Part shown: positions 1-12,300 of the stretch, in pieces
How positions within the stretch are numbered: position 1 is the first letter of the stretch
How the letters are laid out: each line of letters opens with the position of its first letter
Assembly (NCBI GenBank): GCA_027625915.1
Contig: JANTQA010000032.1
Span: forward strand, 1,426,001-1,490,000
Length of the DNA stretch: 64,000 nucleotides
From: Anaeramoeba flamelloides
Taxonomy: Eukaryota; Metamonada; Anaeramoebidae
Direction of reading: 5' to 3'
Translations under genes and position numbers: made by a program
The notes under the pieces: generated by a model
What the model saw: only the letters and a program-made list of their open reading frames with translations
Database searches by the model: none
What the model was told of the DNA's origin: nothing

Positions 1-1171
1 TTTCACCCATTTGCTTTAATAATTTTCTAATTTTTGAAAACAGCGATTTTATTTCAGATAAACCAGAAATTTGGAAATTTTTCATTTTCAAAAAAAATTC
101 TTCATTTAATTCCCCTAATTGGTTCCATAACTTTAAAGATGAAACTGGATCGGTTTTTTTCCATTTTAACACTGATCTTACCATTCCAGTTGTTTTTGTA
201 AACATACCATCATTGGCCATAATTAATTCTAATTCGTTGGGCATATCAAAATGGGTATCCTCAAGGTTTTGAGAACTCTTCATGCTTTTGGTGTTTTCTG
301 CCAAACATGGATTGAAAAGCAATTGGTTCAAGATTTCTTTATAAAAATGTTTCTTGCTTTTTTCAGTTTCTTCGGAACTTTGATATAAGTCTAAGAGTTT
401 TTCTAAGATCGTTTGAGTTTTTCTTTGGAAACAATGGGAGCCATAAACTGCTGAGCTGATGTCAAAGCCAGATCCAATTTTTCCTTGAGCTAAACAATGC
501 GCAAATAATGATAACCTAAAAACAATATCTTGGTATCGTTGTTTTTTTTCTCCAAATTTCATAAAAACATTTTCAATTTCACTTGATTCTAATTCAACAA
601 TTTTTTCTTTTTCTTTTTCTGTGTTTTTTTCTTTTTCTTTTTCTTTTTCTTGTAAATCTTCTTGGTTGGAAGTTTTTGGTTTGTGGAGATTCGAGAACTT
701 CCATAATAAAGCACCACATAAAGCAGTTGTCATTGCAGCACTACTCCCAAGACCTGTTTTTGTGATTTTTTCCTCTTTCGATGTGGAGAAATAAAAAGCT
801 TTGTCAGTTGTAATTTTAATGTTGATCATTTGATTTTTTAAAGAAGTGATGCCATAAAGCTCAGCAACAATACCTATTGTGTACTCTAAAGTTTTTTCAA
901 CAAAGCTATTTGGAACAGCATTTGATGGGACAACTAACTTTCGAGAACTCAAATCGTATTCGTAATTTTGAAGGAAATTCAAAATGGGTGAATCGACACT
1001 TATTTTGCATGAATCTGTGTTGTTGTTCTGTTGGTTTTCTTCTTTTTCAAGATCCCTGCATTCTATTGTCACACCAATTCTTGAATCTAATGAGAGAACT
1101 AACCCTCTATATGAACTTTCAAGAATAAGGTATGCACCGGTTATCAGCACTTTCCCAGGACAAGAAATCAT
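1..1171 (-). CDS. ERG8: Phosphomevalonate kinase, N-terminal 390 codons (3' end beyond window)
   Basis: GHMP-family kinase that phosphorylates mevalonate-5-phosphate in the cytosolic mevalonate pathway. The frame is open without introns from ATG at 1171 (MISCPGKVLITGAYLILE) to the window edge. Visible landmarks are the N-terminal SCPGKVLITGAYL strand and loop (residues 3-15), the GHMP ATP-binding loop KTGLGSSAA (138-146), AHCLAQGKIGSGFDISSAVYGS (224-245), which is nearly diagnostic of eukaryotic phosphomevalonate kinase, and a later block TKTTGMVRSVLKWKK (325-339) matching the fungal enzyme. An E/K-rich insertion (about 170-192, an EKEKEK run) interrupts the kinase fold and is typical of the low-complexity inserts in this genome. 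The C-terminal glycine-rich GHMP motif would lie outside the window. The gene runs in the same direction as the vezatin-like gene 2.7 kb upstream, with repeats in between. Identity rests on the motif pattern and is strong. Confidence 0.93.
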   Translation of the reverse strand, partial: MISCPGKVLITGAYLILESSYRGLVLSLDSRIGVTIECRDLEKEENQQNNNTDSCKISVDSPILNFLQNYEYDLSSRKLVVPSNAVPNSFVEKTLEYTIGIVAELYGITSLKNQMINIKITTDKAFYFSTSKEEKITKTGLGSSAAMTTALCGALLWKFSNLHKPKTSNQEDLQEKEKEKEKNTEKEKEKIVELESSEIENVFMKFGEKKQRYQDIVFRLSLFAHCLAQGKIGSGFDISSAVYGSHCFQRKTQTILEKLLDLYQSSEETEKSKKHFYKEILNQLLFNPCLAENTKSMKSSQNLEDTHFDMPNELELIMANDGMFTKTTGMVRSVLKWKKTDPVSSLKLWNQLGELNEEFFLKMKNFQISGLSEIKSLFSKIRKLLKQMGE

Positions 1172-3844
1172 TAAAAATAGCGATTAAAAAAAATAAATGC
1201 TTTTTTTCAGTTCATCATATTTTTCTTTTTATGAACTTTTTTCTTTTATTTTTTTTTGATAAGGCTTGGTTTTCTTAAAAAAACACATTATTTTCTTGTT
1301 CCTTCCTATTTTGTTTGTTCTTGTAGGAATAATAAGAAATTTTAAAATAATACATGATAATTTCATTTTTATTTGAATTTTTTTCTTGAAGAAATGGATC
1401 TGTGTTAAAATTACCACTAAACAGAAGAAAAAATGAAATGATTGTTTTGTATTTGTTTATCACAAATTTGTAATATATAAGAAGAGCTTCAAAATGGTGA
1501 CTCAAATCTTTGGAACAATAAAGTCTAAAAATGAGCGAAAATAAATTTGAATTTTTTTGATCCTTTTTGAATACTTCTTCTCAAAAAAATTAATAAATCC
1601 AGAATATTGAATTTTATTTATGTTTTTCATGATTGTAAGGGGTTATCTTTCTTATAAAGTTGTATTTATGTCCAGAATATTATAATTGAGTTGTAAATAT
1701 TGTTCATGCATCATTTTTCTCATGGTATTAAAAAAATCTATTTTAAATATTATTGAATAATAAATGAAAACATTTTTGACTAATGATAACAAATAAATAA
1801 TTTTCATTTTGGCAATTGTTTTTTTAATTCCTTTCCAAATCTGAAAAATAGAAACTCAAAATAATACTACAATAATTTTTAAAAATCAATATTTAGAACT
1901 TCTAAAAGTATCAATTTTTTCAATATTTTTAATTGCAAAATTTCCTCAAGGAGGAGAGTTTTTGATGATAACAACTATTTTCAAGATATTAGCAATTGAT
2001 TCACAATATTATTAAAAAAATCATTATTAGTCCTATTTTATCACTAAAAATCAAAAAATAAGATATTATACATTATCGTGATAAAATATAAAATCGCGAT
2101 TATTATATATCATGACAAAATACAATATTACAATAATGAACATTATTTTTTTAAATTAATATTACAAAAAATCTCTTTTCTTTTACAAAGTATCAATACT
2201 TTTAGAGAACTTTTCCCCTTTAAAATTTTTTGAGACTTTTACAAGACTTTTTCTCTTAAAAAATGTTTGAAAGGGTTCGAAAAGACGGAAAAGCTTTATA
2301 AAAGGAATGATATTTTTTATAAGGAAAAAAATTTGTTTTTCTTTTCATTTTTTTTTAAAGAAATATAAAATCTCCAAACAAATGTTATGATCAATACTAA
2401 TAATAACCCATTTAAACAATATACTTGAAAATGAAATAGATATGTTTTTTTTTAATGATATTATTACCTTTCACAATTTAAATAATTAAAAAAGGGATAT
2501 AGAGGTATTTTCCTTCTTCTTGATGATCAATCAAAATAAAAACCTTAAAGGTATTAGAATCTACTTAGGAGAAGTATAAATTAAAGTACATTGTAATTGG
2601 ATGTAAAAGAGATGAGTGTTCCATGGTTCAAATGTCTTGAAAAAATCGACTAATAAAGTAATACTCTTTCATTATCTTATCAATTAAAAATTATCCTTTT
2701 AATAGTAAAATTTTCATAATTTCAGAAAATAATCTGCGTTTTCCAGACGAATTAAAAGGTTTAATCACCAATATACAGACTCCAAAGTTGCAAAATATCT
2801 ATCTTAAACACGTCTCGAAATGTAGATTTGTTGCTCAAAGATTCAATTTTTTTTTTTTTTTTTCAAATTTCTATCCAAAAATTTAGAAATTATGGAAGTG
2901 CCATCAAGTACCATCAAGTGTCGTCAAGCGCCGTAGAGTGCCTAAGTTTCTTTGAGTTTTTCGGTTTTTGTTTGTTAAGCGTTCTAGGTTTTTTTGAGGT
3001 TTTATATTTTATTTGGAAAATCTATTGATTTTCATTAGGTTTTTTTGAGTTTTCTCTTTATTTGTGATGTGTTCTAGGTTTTTTGGAGGTTTTATATTTT
3101 ATTTGTGAAGTGTTCTTGTTTTTTTTTACTTTTTGAAATAAACCAAAAATTTTGGAAAATTTATGGTTAATTTCAAAAAGTAAAAAAAAACTAAGAAAAA
3201 AATATAGATTTTCCAAATAAATAGAAAACTCAAAAAAACCGAACGAAAAATCTAATAGATTTTCCAATAAACAGAAAACTCAAGAAAAGCTAACGGTATT
3301 TTTTTTTAATTTGAGAAATAAAAGAAAATTTATTTAATTATCTTTTTAGTTCTTTAATTAAAAAAGACCTAACAATAAACTTGGAAGTATAATTTTGTTG
3401 ATCCCCTTCAACTTTCAAAAATAAAAAAATATAAAATTAAGCTTAAAAGTCGTTTAAATTGGCACGAATCCTCCAATGAAGCAAGATATTGCTTTCTTGT
3501 CTCTTTTTTTCGCTTCAAAAAAAAAAAAAAAAAATTAAAATAATGTTTAATTATTTACAAATAGTCAAAATCCAAAATCCTAATTTAAGACCATTTACAT
3601 TACTTTGTTATTATACTCCAATAGTAATTTATTTTGTTGTAATTAGATTAAAATCGAAAGACAAAATAAGGGTGCAATAATGTCAAATTTAATAAAATTT
3701 ATATTTTTTTTCGTTAATAAATATGCTTTTTTTTCGCTGAATCGTTTACTAGACAAATTTTTTGATTGTATTTCTTATTATTTAATCATTTTCGAATAAA
3801 AATTAAAAAAATTAAAAAACAGAAAAAATACAAATTACAAAATT
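1172..3844. other. Intergenic, no gene seen
   Basis: AT-rich spacer of 2.7 kb between two minus-strand genes. Only chance frames under 80 codons are present. About 1720-1870 is a diverged direct copy of 8226-8360 (shared core: a T run, then AATTCCTTTCCAAATCT and AAAAATAGAAACTC). The foldback repeat at 2893-3297 is listed separately. Long A and T tracts occur at 2847-2865 and 3519-3534. Confidence 0.7.
2893..3297. repeat. Foldback repeat, GGTTTTTTT-arm family
   Basis: The left half contains short reiterations of GTGCCATCAAG/GTCGTCAAG, then several copies of the block TTCTAGGTTTTTTTGAGG followed by TTTTATATTTTATTTG. The right half (about 3170-3297) holds the complementary arms (CCAAATAAATAGAAAACTC, AATAAACAGAAAACTC), so the whole can fold back. 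Related pieces occur at 56168-56290 (inside a Pumilio intron) and 63470-63592, and a weaker one near 31685-31770. No coding capacity. Confidence 0.6.
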
Positions 3845-5986
3845 TTAATTTTTCGAATTCTTTTGTTGTAGATCCAAAATATTTTTTAATTCATTTACCA
3901 TTTTGAATTTTATATTTTTTTTTTTTAATCTTTTTTGATTTTTTTCAATATTGGCTAATCTTTTTTTACGGTTTCTCTCAATTTCTTCATTTTTATTCCA
4001 ATCCTTTTGATTAAATATGGGCGGTGGAGGAATTTCACCAAAAGAGATTTCGTTGGATGTGGTTTTCTTTTTTTCAGTTTCACCTTTGCTTATGAATTCG
4101 GAATCAAATTCAAAATATTCTTCTTTAACTAAAATATTCGTAGAGTTGTGGTGCGTGTTTAAATCAAACACTTGGTTTTCTTGTGGATTATCATTTTGGT
4201 AATTGAGAAAGTTTTCTGTTAAATCTTGGCTTTGGTTTTGATCTTGATCTTGTGTTTTCTTCTTTGAATCAGAATTATCATTTAATTTTTCTAAAATCTC
4301 CTTTGCCTTTTTTTGGATCGAAAAAATTTGTTCATGAATTTCGTTCGTTTCTTCTTTTGATGTCTGGAGATGAACAAAGAATTCATGAGACAAATCTATA
4401 GATTTATTTTCACATAAAGTAATATTGATTCGTAAATTATCTATTTCTGTACCGAGTTGTTTTAAATTATTCTTTAATAATTTGATGGATTTATTTAACA
4501 GAGAGCTGGTATTAATATCATCATCGTTATTTTCGTTTCCCTTCCGCTTTCCGTTCCCATCCAGATTGCCCTCTTCGTTTGATTTGCCATCTTGTGGATT
4601 ATTTAAATCTTTTAAATCAAAAGGGAGTTGATAACGATTCTTATATATTTTTTTCAGTGTTTTAACTTCTTTATAAAGTAATTGCCTCAGTGTATAAACT
4701 TTAGGATAAAAGGTTATTAACTTGGTTAATGACCAATTTGACAAAATTTGTTCAAAAAATTTTGCTCTTAAATAATATAATTTTTCATGACGATCACGAA
4801 GGTTTCGTAAGGTAAATTCATCAAACTCTTGTTCATTTCCTGATTCCGAATTGTTATTTTTTTCAAAATTGTTCGATTTTTTGTTTTGTTTCTCTTTTTT
4901 ATTTTTTAATAATTTGCTTATAAATTTTAATGAATTTAGCATTGCTTTTCTTAAATAAAGCCCTCTAATTTCACTTGTTGAACAATCCTCTAATCGTGAA
5001 ATTGGCGGAAGAGCGGACCCTTTTCCAATTTTATATCCTCTTGACAATAATTCTAAGAGTTGCAAAAACTTGTATAAATTTAAATAAGATTCATGATAAT
5101 GAAACCAAACCGCTTTAATTATCTGTTTTTTTTTTCCTTGTTCTTGTTCTTGTTCTTGTTCTCGTTCTTGTTTTTGTAATTGTGATCCAGCACAAGTTTT
5201 TGTGTTAGAATTAGCACTTATTTTTGTTCCAGGATTTTTATTATTGTTAGTTTTGGTTTCATTAGCATTGTTATTATTATTGTTTGAATTGAAATTAAAA
5301 TGAAATTGTTCGTTTTCATCATCATTGTCATTATAGAACGTAGAGATTAAATCCAAATTTTTTGAATGTTGAATCAAACAAAATTTTGAAATAATGAACA
5401 AGATTAAAAAAGTAACAAAAACAATTGAAATGGTTAATTTGGTATGAAAATAAAAGCAAGACAATAGAAATAATAATGGGATCGGGAAATAACTGACAAG
5501 TATTGAAAAATAATGTTCATAGGGATTATTATGTGGTAAAAAATAAAAAAGCGATAATATGTGTTTCTCATGTAATGCCTTCATGGTTTCAGCTTGGTAT
5601 ATTTTTAATTGTTTGGGGATCCAAAAATGAGAGATTAAATATTTTAATGAATGTTTTGTTGTTCGATGAAAACAGTCTCGAATTGTTTTTGTTGAAAAAA
5701 TTTTTTTTTTCTTTTTTATTTTCTTGTTTGTTTTTGTGTGTGTTAAAGTTTCATTGCTTTGAGTTTTTAATAAACTTTTTGATAGTAATTTATTTAAGAT
5801 TACCTTATCTTCTTCTTTTGCTTTTTCTTCCACTTTTTCTTTTTCTTGTTCTTGTTCTTTTTTTTGTTTGAGTTCATTTTTATCAATGTTTTTTTTTGGT
5901 TCTATTTGTTCATTATTTTCTTGAAAATTTGAAAGTTCTTTAAAATATTTGGCAAGTGGAGAGTTGTCTAAAAGATACTCAGTCAT
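3845..5986 (-). CDS. Vezatin-like two-TM protein, 713 aa
   Basis: Single uninterrupted frame from ATG at 5986 (MTEYLLDNSP). After a charged E/K/Q-rich N terminus there are two closely spaced hydrophobic segments (about residues 161-182 and 184-206), then an Asn/Gln-rich linker with a QEQEQE tract (about 272-283). A conserved-looking helical region follows: WFHYHESYLNLYKFLQLLELLSRGYKI (294-320), PPISRLEDCSTSEIRGLYLRKAMLNSLKFI (327-356) and a helical stretch at 390-450. The C terminus has coiled-coil potential (about 500-575, 670-710). The hairpin membrane pair followed by a helix ending in SRGY/F-x and an arginine-rich GLRKA-type helix is the arrangement of the vezatin/Inp2 family (metazoan vezatin at junctions; fungal Inp2, a peroxisomal myosin receptor). 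Assignment is by pattern and remembered family sequences, so moderate. A role as a myosin-linked membrane adaptor would be inference. Expected site: an endomembrane or the plasma membrane. Confidence 0.6.
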   Translation of the reverse strand: MTEYLLDNSPLAKYFKELSNFQENNEQIEPKKNIDKNELKQKKEQEQEKEKVEEKAKEEDKVILNKLLSKSLLKTQSNETLTHTKTNKKIKKKKKIFSTKTIRDCFHRTTKHSLKYLISHFWIPKQLKIYQAETMKALHEKHILSLFYFLPHNNPYEHYFSILVSYFPIPLLFLLSCFYFHTKLTISIVFVTFLILFIISKFCLIQHSKNLDLISTFYNDNDDENEQFHFNFNSNNNNNNANETKTNNNKNPGTKISANSNTKTCAGSQLQKQEREQEQEQEQGKKKQIIKAVWFHYHESYLNLYKFLQLLELLSRGYKIGKGSALPPISRLEDCSTSEIRGLYLRKAMLNSLKFISKLLKNKKEKQNKKSNNFEKNNNSESGNEQEFDEFTLRNLRDRHEKLYYLRAKFFEQILSNWSLTKLITFYPKVYTLRQLLYKEVKTLKKIYKNRYQLPFDLKDLNNPQDGKSNEEGNLDGNGKRKGNENNDDDINTSSLLNKSIKLLKNNLKQLGTEIDNLRINITLCENKSIDLSHEFFVHLQTSKEETNEIHEQIFSIQKKAKEILEKLNDNSDSKKKTQDQDQNQSQDLTENFLNYQNDNPQENQVFDLNTHHNSTNILVKEEYFEFDSEFISKGETEKKKTTSNEISFGEIPPPPIFNQKDWNKNEEIERNRKKRLANIEKNQKRLKKKNIKFKMVNELKNILDLQQKNSKN

Positions 5987-7971
5987 TATTCTTTTTGGAT
6001 GATCTAATAGATTTTTTTAACCTCAATATTTTTTCTTTTCAAAAAGAAGAAATTATTAAAAAAATGATTGTTTTCAAGAAAAATCTCTTTAAGGGAGTAA
6101 GTACATTTTTCAAATTTTGAGTGCCATCATTTATAGGAATCAGAATTTTTTAAATTATTTCTTTAACCAAATACATCGAAATTTTAATAAATACGGGAGT
6201 GGAATATATCCTAGTATAATATATTTTCATACGAATCAACATATAAATGACCATCCAAAAAAAATGAAAAAATTGATCAAAAAAAAATAAATAAAAATCA
6301 TTTATTTCTTGATCTTATCTGTAAAATTTGATACAATTACTTCTTCTTAATTTGATTTTGTTTTTAAATTTTCATGGAAATACTTTTGTTTGTAAAATTT
6401 TTAAGAAACAAATTACTTTTTAATTCTAAAGAATTTCCAAAATGAAATTATAAATCCCCATTTCTATTTCATTCATCTATTCTTGATTTAGTCCAGAAAA
6501 TAGGATATTTATTAAATTTATCTTCAGAAATCAAGATTTATTGGGCGAATTAGTTTGATTTTAAAATTATTAATTTCCGATTATATTGAGAACTAAAAAT
6601 ATTTCTGAATTCTTAATGAAATTCTTTCTAAATTTTATTTTATTTTGGTTTGAATCTTTTGTAACTGTTTTTTGATTCCAAGAATCCAATCACTTGATTT
6701 TAATTTTTGAAAAATTATTCTTTATTTTGGTTTTGTTTAATAAAAATATTTGAAAATTGAATTTTGAAATCAAATTTGTCAAAAAATGTTTTGTAAAATA
6801 ATAACAAATAAATAGTAATGTGACAAGAAATTCAAGGTTCTAAATTGTTTGAATTTATTATCCAAATTAAGAAAACTAAGAAAACAAATCTTCGAAAATA
6901 GACTTTTATTAATTTTTTTTTTGATTTCATTTTTGATTTCAACAAATTTATTTGGAAAGGTGATGTTTTGTGTTTTATCTTCTAAAAGAAAATATTTATT
7001 TGAAAGACATGCCTACTTGTGTCTATTTTTTTAGAATACTGTTCGATTAATTTCGCTCATTCATATAAACATATTTCTTGATCTTAAAACAAAATTTAAT
7101 AAAACCAAAAATTTAATCAAAAAAATTTTCAAAAAATAGAAAAATTTAAGAATCAATAATGAATTGCTTTGGGTTCGTTTCTTTTCACAAATAGGGGGGC
7201 GAATGATGTGATGGTTTTAAAGTTTCAATATCTTGTGACACTCAAATTATATTTTTCAGTAATGTTAACAAAATTAAAATTTTTCAAAATGGTAAAATTA
7301 CTTACTTCCTTATAATCATAAAATATGTAGATTTTAAAAAAATCTTTCAGAATACAACTTCGCTTTTCAAATATTCTTTATTATATTGTTATTATCCAAT
7401 TAATAAATTCAAATTTTTATTTCAGATTCCTTAATATTTTTAAAATGATATCTGATAAAAAAATAGAAATATCTTCACTAAATGAATTAGAAATGATATT
7501 TTTAATGATATTAGTAAGCTTTTTCTTATTGAACTTTGAGACAAAATTAGAATTTTGATCCTGAGATTTAATCCGTATAATTAGTATATTATCGTATTAG
7601 TCCTATATTTTATAATTTTTTTATCAAACTGATATTCACAATAATAATTTTGATTTTTTCGAATTTATTTTAGGATTTTTTTTGTTTAAAAATATTTGTA
7701 TAAAAATAAATCAAGTAAAATTTTTAATTGGCTTTCCAATAGTAGTAAAAAGATCAAAGACAAAATTTACACTATTTAATTCAATAAATTGGCACGGCCA
7801 TTGTTCTCTCGTTTTGTATTAAGAGTTTGATTATTTTTTTAATTCTGAATATTATACTATTTTTTAAAAAGGTGAATGAAAAATTTTCTATCTATTTTAT
7901 AATTAATTTTCATAAATGCCTTGGATATTATGTTTAACCTTAAGAGATTAGTATCGCCAAAAATTCCACTA

Positions 7972-8167
7972 CAGTCAGTTTCAATTTTAAGGCACAAACT
8001 TTCAACTAAATTTAAGGCACAAAAAAATCTCAAATTAAAGCACAAAATTCAAATTCTAGTAAAAATAAATTGTAAAAAAAAAAATTCTAAATTTTTTGCT
8101 TTAATTCGAGATTTTTTTGTACCTTAAATTTCGTTGAAAGTTTGTGTCTTAAAATTGAAACTGACTG
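7972..8167. mobile_element. Palindromic TA-flanked MITE, copy 1
   Basis: Begins CAGTCAGTTTCAATTTTAAG and ends with the complement ...AATTGAAACTGACTG, flanked by TA on both sides (7970-7971, 8168-8169). The two ~85-bp arms pair along nearly their whole length (GGCACAAACTTTCAAC, AAATTTAAGGCACAAAAAAA, TCTCAAATTAAAGCACAAAA), leaving a ~25-bp loop with TCTAGTAAAAATAAATTGTA. TA duplication and a CAGT terminus are hallmarks of Tc1/mariner-type transposition. No coding capacity. Confidence 0.85.
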
Positions 8168-8470
8168 TATAATTAAGTATTTTATAATTAAATGTTAATG
8201 GTATCGGTGTTAAATGGTTGGCATAGCTTGAAAAAAATCTATTAAAAATCTTATTGTATAATAAATTATTGGTTTTTTTTACTGGTTACCAAAATTATAC
8301 ATTTTCATTTGTATTTTTTTTTTAATTCCTTTTCCAAATCTAAAAATCAGAAACTCCACTATTAATAGTAATTCAAGTATTTCTTTATTAAAACATATTT
8401 GGATTTTCCAAAATTAACGATTTTTCCAATTGTGTTAATTCCAAAGATTAACTCAATAATAACCAAAATA

Positions 8471-8493
8471 CCCCCCCCCCCCCCCCCCCCCCC
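8471..8493. repeat. 23-nt cytosine homopolymer
   Basis: Twenty-three consecutive C residues in a region of roughly 20% GC, flanked by CCAAAATA and AAAGAATATT. It is the only long C/G run in the window, whereas A/T runs are common. The minus strand could form a G-quadruplex. Confidence 0.95.
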
Positions 8494-8757
8494 AAAGAAT
8501 ATTTTAAGTTTTTTTTTTTTCATTTTATAAATCTAATCTTAGTATGAATATATTTAGAATATTTATTATATGATTATCAAAATAATCATTATGTTAATTA
8601 TTTAATTTTTGACTAAATTGAATATTTTAGTTATTAATCTACAGTTTGCCACAAATTTTTAAAAATTATTTTGTAATTTTCAAGTATTCATATTGATAAT
8701 TCAATCTTTAAGTTTATAGTGAAATACAGATTTTTTCTGAAATTCTTGTATTTTTTA

Positions 8758-9300
8758 GGGTAAAATTATTAAATTTCAAAATTAGTCAAATTTCAAAATT
8801 GGTCAAATTCTCAATTTTTTTCGAAAATGTCAATTCTATTGAAAAATATTGATTTTATGTATTTAAAACCCCTTTAAATGTAAGTTAAGGTATGCCATGG
8901 TATGTTATGGTTGAACTATATATAGTAGGTTTGGATAGTATGTTTGAAAATTTTTGCCAGGATTTTTTAAAAAAAAATAATTCAGAGACGAATTAGACTT
9001 TTGTAACTTGTTTTAATTGAAAAAATTTCCACTTAGCTTTTTGTTTTAAAATTGGGTTTTGAACCAATTTTTAAAAATATTTAGAATTGATGATTTCAAG
9101 ATTTTGGATTTTCTATCATTTAAGTAATAAAATACTATTAATCTCAAAATAATATGTTTGATTTTTCCTCTCACAATTATAAAAAATCATTAACAACTTT
9201 CATACCAATAATAATAATCAAGAAAATCTTCAAAAATATGAAAAATATCAATTTGACCAATTTTGAAATTTGGCCAAAATTGAAAATTAATAAATTACCC
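8758..9300. mobile_element. 543-bp inverted-repeat element with possible 7-bp target duplication
   Basis: Left end GGGTAAAATTATTAAATTTC...AAATTTCAAAATTGGTCAAATT; right end is the complement, ...AATTTGACCAATTTTGAAATTTGG...TTACCC. The arms are about 55-60 bp, imperfect. Flanks on both sides read TTTTTTA (8751-8757 and 9301-9307), compatible with a 7-bp target duplication, though low complexity makes chance possible. The interior is non-coding. A fragment of the same arm (AAATTTGGCCAAATTTTAAAATTGG, in part) recurs at 39204-39235. Confidence 0.7.
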
Positions 9301-12300
9301 TTTTTTACGAATGTAAAGATCTTTTGTAATTGATGAGGCCTATGATTAGTTTTATTTTCCAATAGAATTTTTTATACAAGTTTGAATCATGGAGTACTAA
9401 TTTGATTTACATACCATAACAACTTACTTTAATCTTAGGCTTCTCCTTGGTAGACTTAAACCACTTAATTATAAAAAATAAAATTGTTTAATGGGTCAGT
9501 ATTCAACTTCAACAGATAAAATTTTAAAATATGTTATTGGAGATATTTTCTACTTAAAAATTATTTAGAGGAGAAACTTCAAAAAATTCTGATATTCTCA
9601 AAAACCCTGAAAAGAAAATTTTTTAGTGAGATCAAGTTTTTTTCCATTTTTTTCTGAAAAAGAAAATAGTTAATTCATTTTATTTCTCACATTATAAATA
9701 GTTTTTTACCTTTTTATTTTTGTATTCATCATTATTAACACAATACCAAGTCTTTGTTGTGCGGAATATAATTAAAGGTTTTATTAAAATTTTGATATAC
9801 TTCTTTTGGTTGACCAAAAAAGTGAATTATTCAACCTATAGAAAAATATTTGTATTATTTCAAGAAGTGTGATGGTAATCATATATAATTTTAAATGAAT
9901 TTTACAATTTTTACTCAGAAAGTGTAGTTTCTTCAATATACAAAATTTAATTTTTCAAAATAAACTTTTCACAAAGATATTTTGAATTTTACTAATTTTA
10001 TCCTCAAAATACAAAATTATTTTTTTTTATTCCAAAAATTGTTTAAATTGATATAAAAATTTTTTTAGTAAGGTCAAACAATTTGTTATAAAAATTTTTC
10101 AAATTTAAATTTTTTTGTAATTTTTTTTTCTTTTTTTTGAAAACTAGAAAACACCTTTTTGAAACTTTAAATAATAATAAAAAAAAATTTTCTGAATAGG
10201 TCTCTATTTTGTTGAGAAATTTTTTTTTAAATTTCCATCATATGTTCGTTTATTTAATCAACCTATACCCTAATTAATTTTATTTGCTGGGATTTCGATT
10301 GAAATATTATTAATAATTGAAAAATAATAACTAAAATAAAAAAAAAATAAAAATCAAAAACTTTCCAATATATAACTACAATTTTATTACTCTGATTTTT
10401 AAGAATTAGCTTAATTGCTAATAAAATAAAAAGTTACTTGATTTTCATTCTATATTGTAAGTATTTAAATTATGGAATTCAAAAAATTGACTAAAATTGA
10501 TAAGTAGATTAAATGGGTTTAATTCATCTATTTAATTAGCTAAATCAAAAATTAAAAAAAAAAACTAAAATCTCGGGGATCTCAAAAGGATTTCATTTTA
10601 TTATTTAAAAAATAATACTCTCTTAATTCAGAAAACTAAATTGAGTTTAAAATACTTCTAATGGCAGTAATTAAAAATTCTTTTGACTACTCTTTGAATT
10701 AGGAGTCACAAATTTAGTCACTTCAAAACTCTCTCTTTAACAGATTAAGAGCTCTTGAGCACTTAACCCTTACCAATAAATCCAATACTATCTTAATTCT
10801 TGTTTTTATTAAATTTTCAAACCATGAAAAAAGGTGTTATTTGAAAGAATCCTAAAGTTAACTTCTCTACTTTTATTGTATTAGAAAATGCTCTAGAGAA
10901 GTTTATAAAGAAAATATATTTTTTATTAAAGGAAAAATTATATAATTTTTTTTATATTTATATGTGGATTAAAAAATTGATTATAGATATAATTGGGATA
11001 GAAAATCATTTAATGGTTTACAAATGATCTCAATCAAAAAGTAAGATTTTGAGGTTTATAGTTATTGAAGAAATACTTGAAATTAAATCATTGAAAATAG
11101 AGTTACTTTTGGGAATTTAAAATATTAATATTTAAAAACAGGATTTCTTTCAATTTATTTTCACTATATTTAGAGTTATAAAAAATCAAAAAAGTGAGTG
11201 TTAGATTTATTTATGTTTCATTTCTCGAATACTTCATTCTTTTTTTAATTTATTTCCAATATTTATAAAAAGAATTTTTAAATAATAATTTTGAGCTTAA
11301 TTATTCAATCTTTTCTAAAAAACAATTGATTTCTTTCGCAACTAATCAACCTTATGAAACAAATTTAAGAAAATTATTTTTCTACTTTGGGGGCTGATTA
11401 TTGGTGTCTGAATCTTTAAATTTCTCATAAATGCAGATTTTTTTGTGAAATTTATTTGCTTTTTTACTAAATACAAGGATCATTTGTAATTGAAATGATC
11501 AACAAATATTTCTATTGAACTAAAAGATTTTTTAGAGATACTGTTAATTGTAAAATAAAAAGATCAAAATTTTCATCGACTTTCCACAAAATCCACTTAT
11601 CATATAATTAAAATAAATCATCAAAAGATCGCAATTCTAAAAAGAGGGAACTAATAAATTAAAGCTGATTTTTGGACTTTAAAAATTGGAAATGTTACTT
11701 GAAGATTTGAAAATTTTTTTTTGGAAAGCTGAATGAAAATTTTGTTTCATTTATTTTGCAACAAATAGTATTTGAACAATGTGACACAAATGTGATTTAC
11801 ACCCAATAACAACACAATTTAATTTTAGTCTTCTTGTTTATAGAATCTGGTCCCTTAAATTCAATAAAATATAAAAAATCTCTTTTGATTTTTACATTCT
11901 TAAAAATTCAAAAACAGCCAAAAAATTTTGGTTCACAAGTTGCAAACAAAAGTCAAATTGATCACAAAAAAAATAAATTAGAATAATTTTACGAAAATTC
12001 TTTGGTTAACCTGAGTTTGGAGAACAGCACTTCGATTCATTTTTAAGGTTTGAGAAAAAAATATTACAGTGTTAGTGACGTCACTTATATTTTTGACTTG
12101 TAACATGAAAAAAGTAGGAAAAAATTTAATTTTCGAAGAAATTTAATTTTCAACAAAACCTTTTTCAAAATAATCTTATTCTTATTGAAATGAATATTTG
12201 AATCAAAACCAAACGACTGAATCTTTAACATATTTTGTTTATTGTTTAAATAATCATTTTTTTCTTAATATTTTTGACAAAAAATTTAACTTTTATTAAA

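Noticed and set aside
5503-5871. 122-codon plus-strand frame
   Set aside because: Shadow of the vezatin-like gene on the opposite strand; Phe/Leu-rich translation of antisense low-complexity DNA.
8879-9430. Possible inverted pair TAAGTTAAGGTATG... and ...CATACCATAACAACTTAC
   Set aside because: The match is short and interrupted, and it overlaps the better supported element at 8758-9300.
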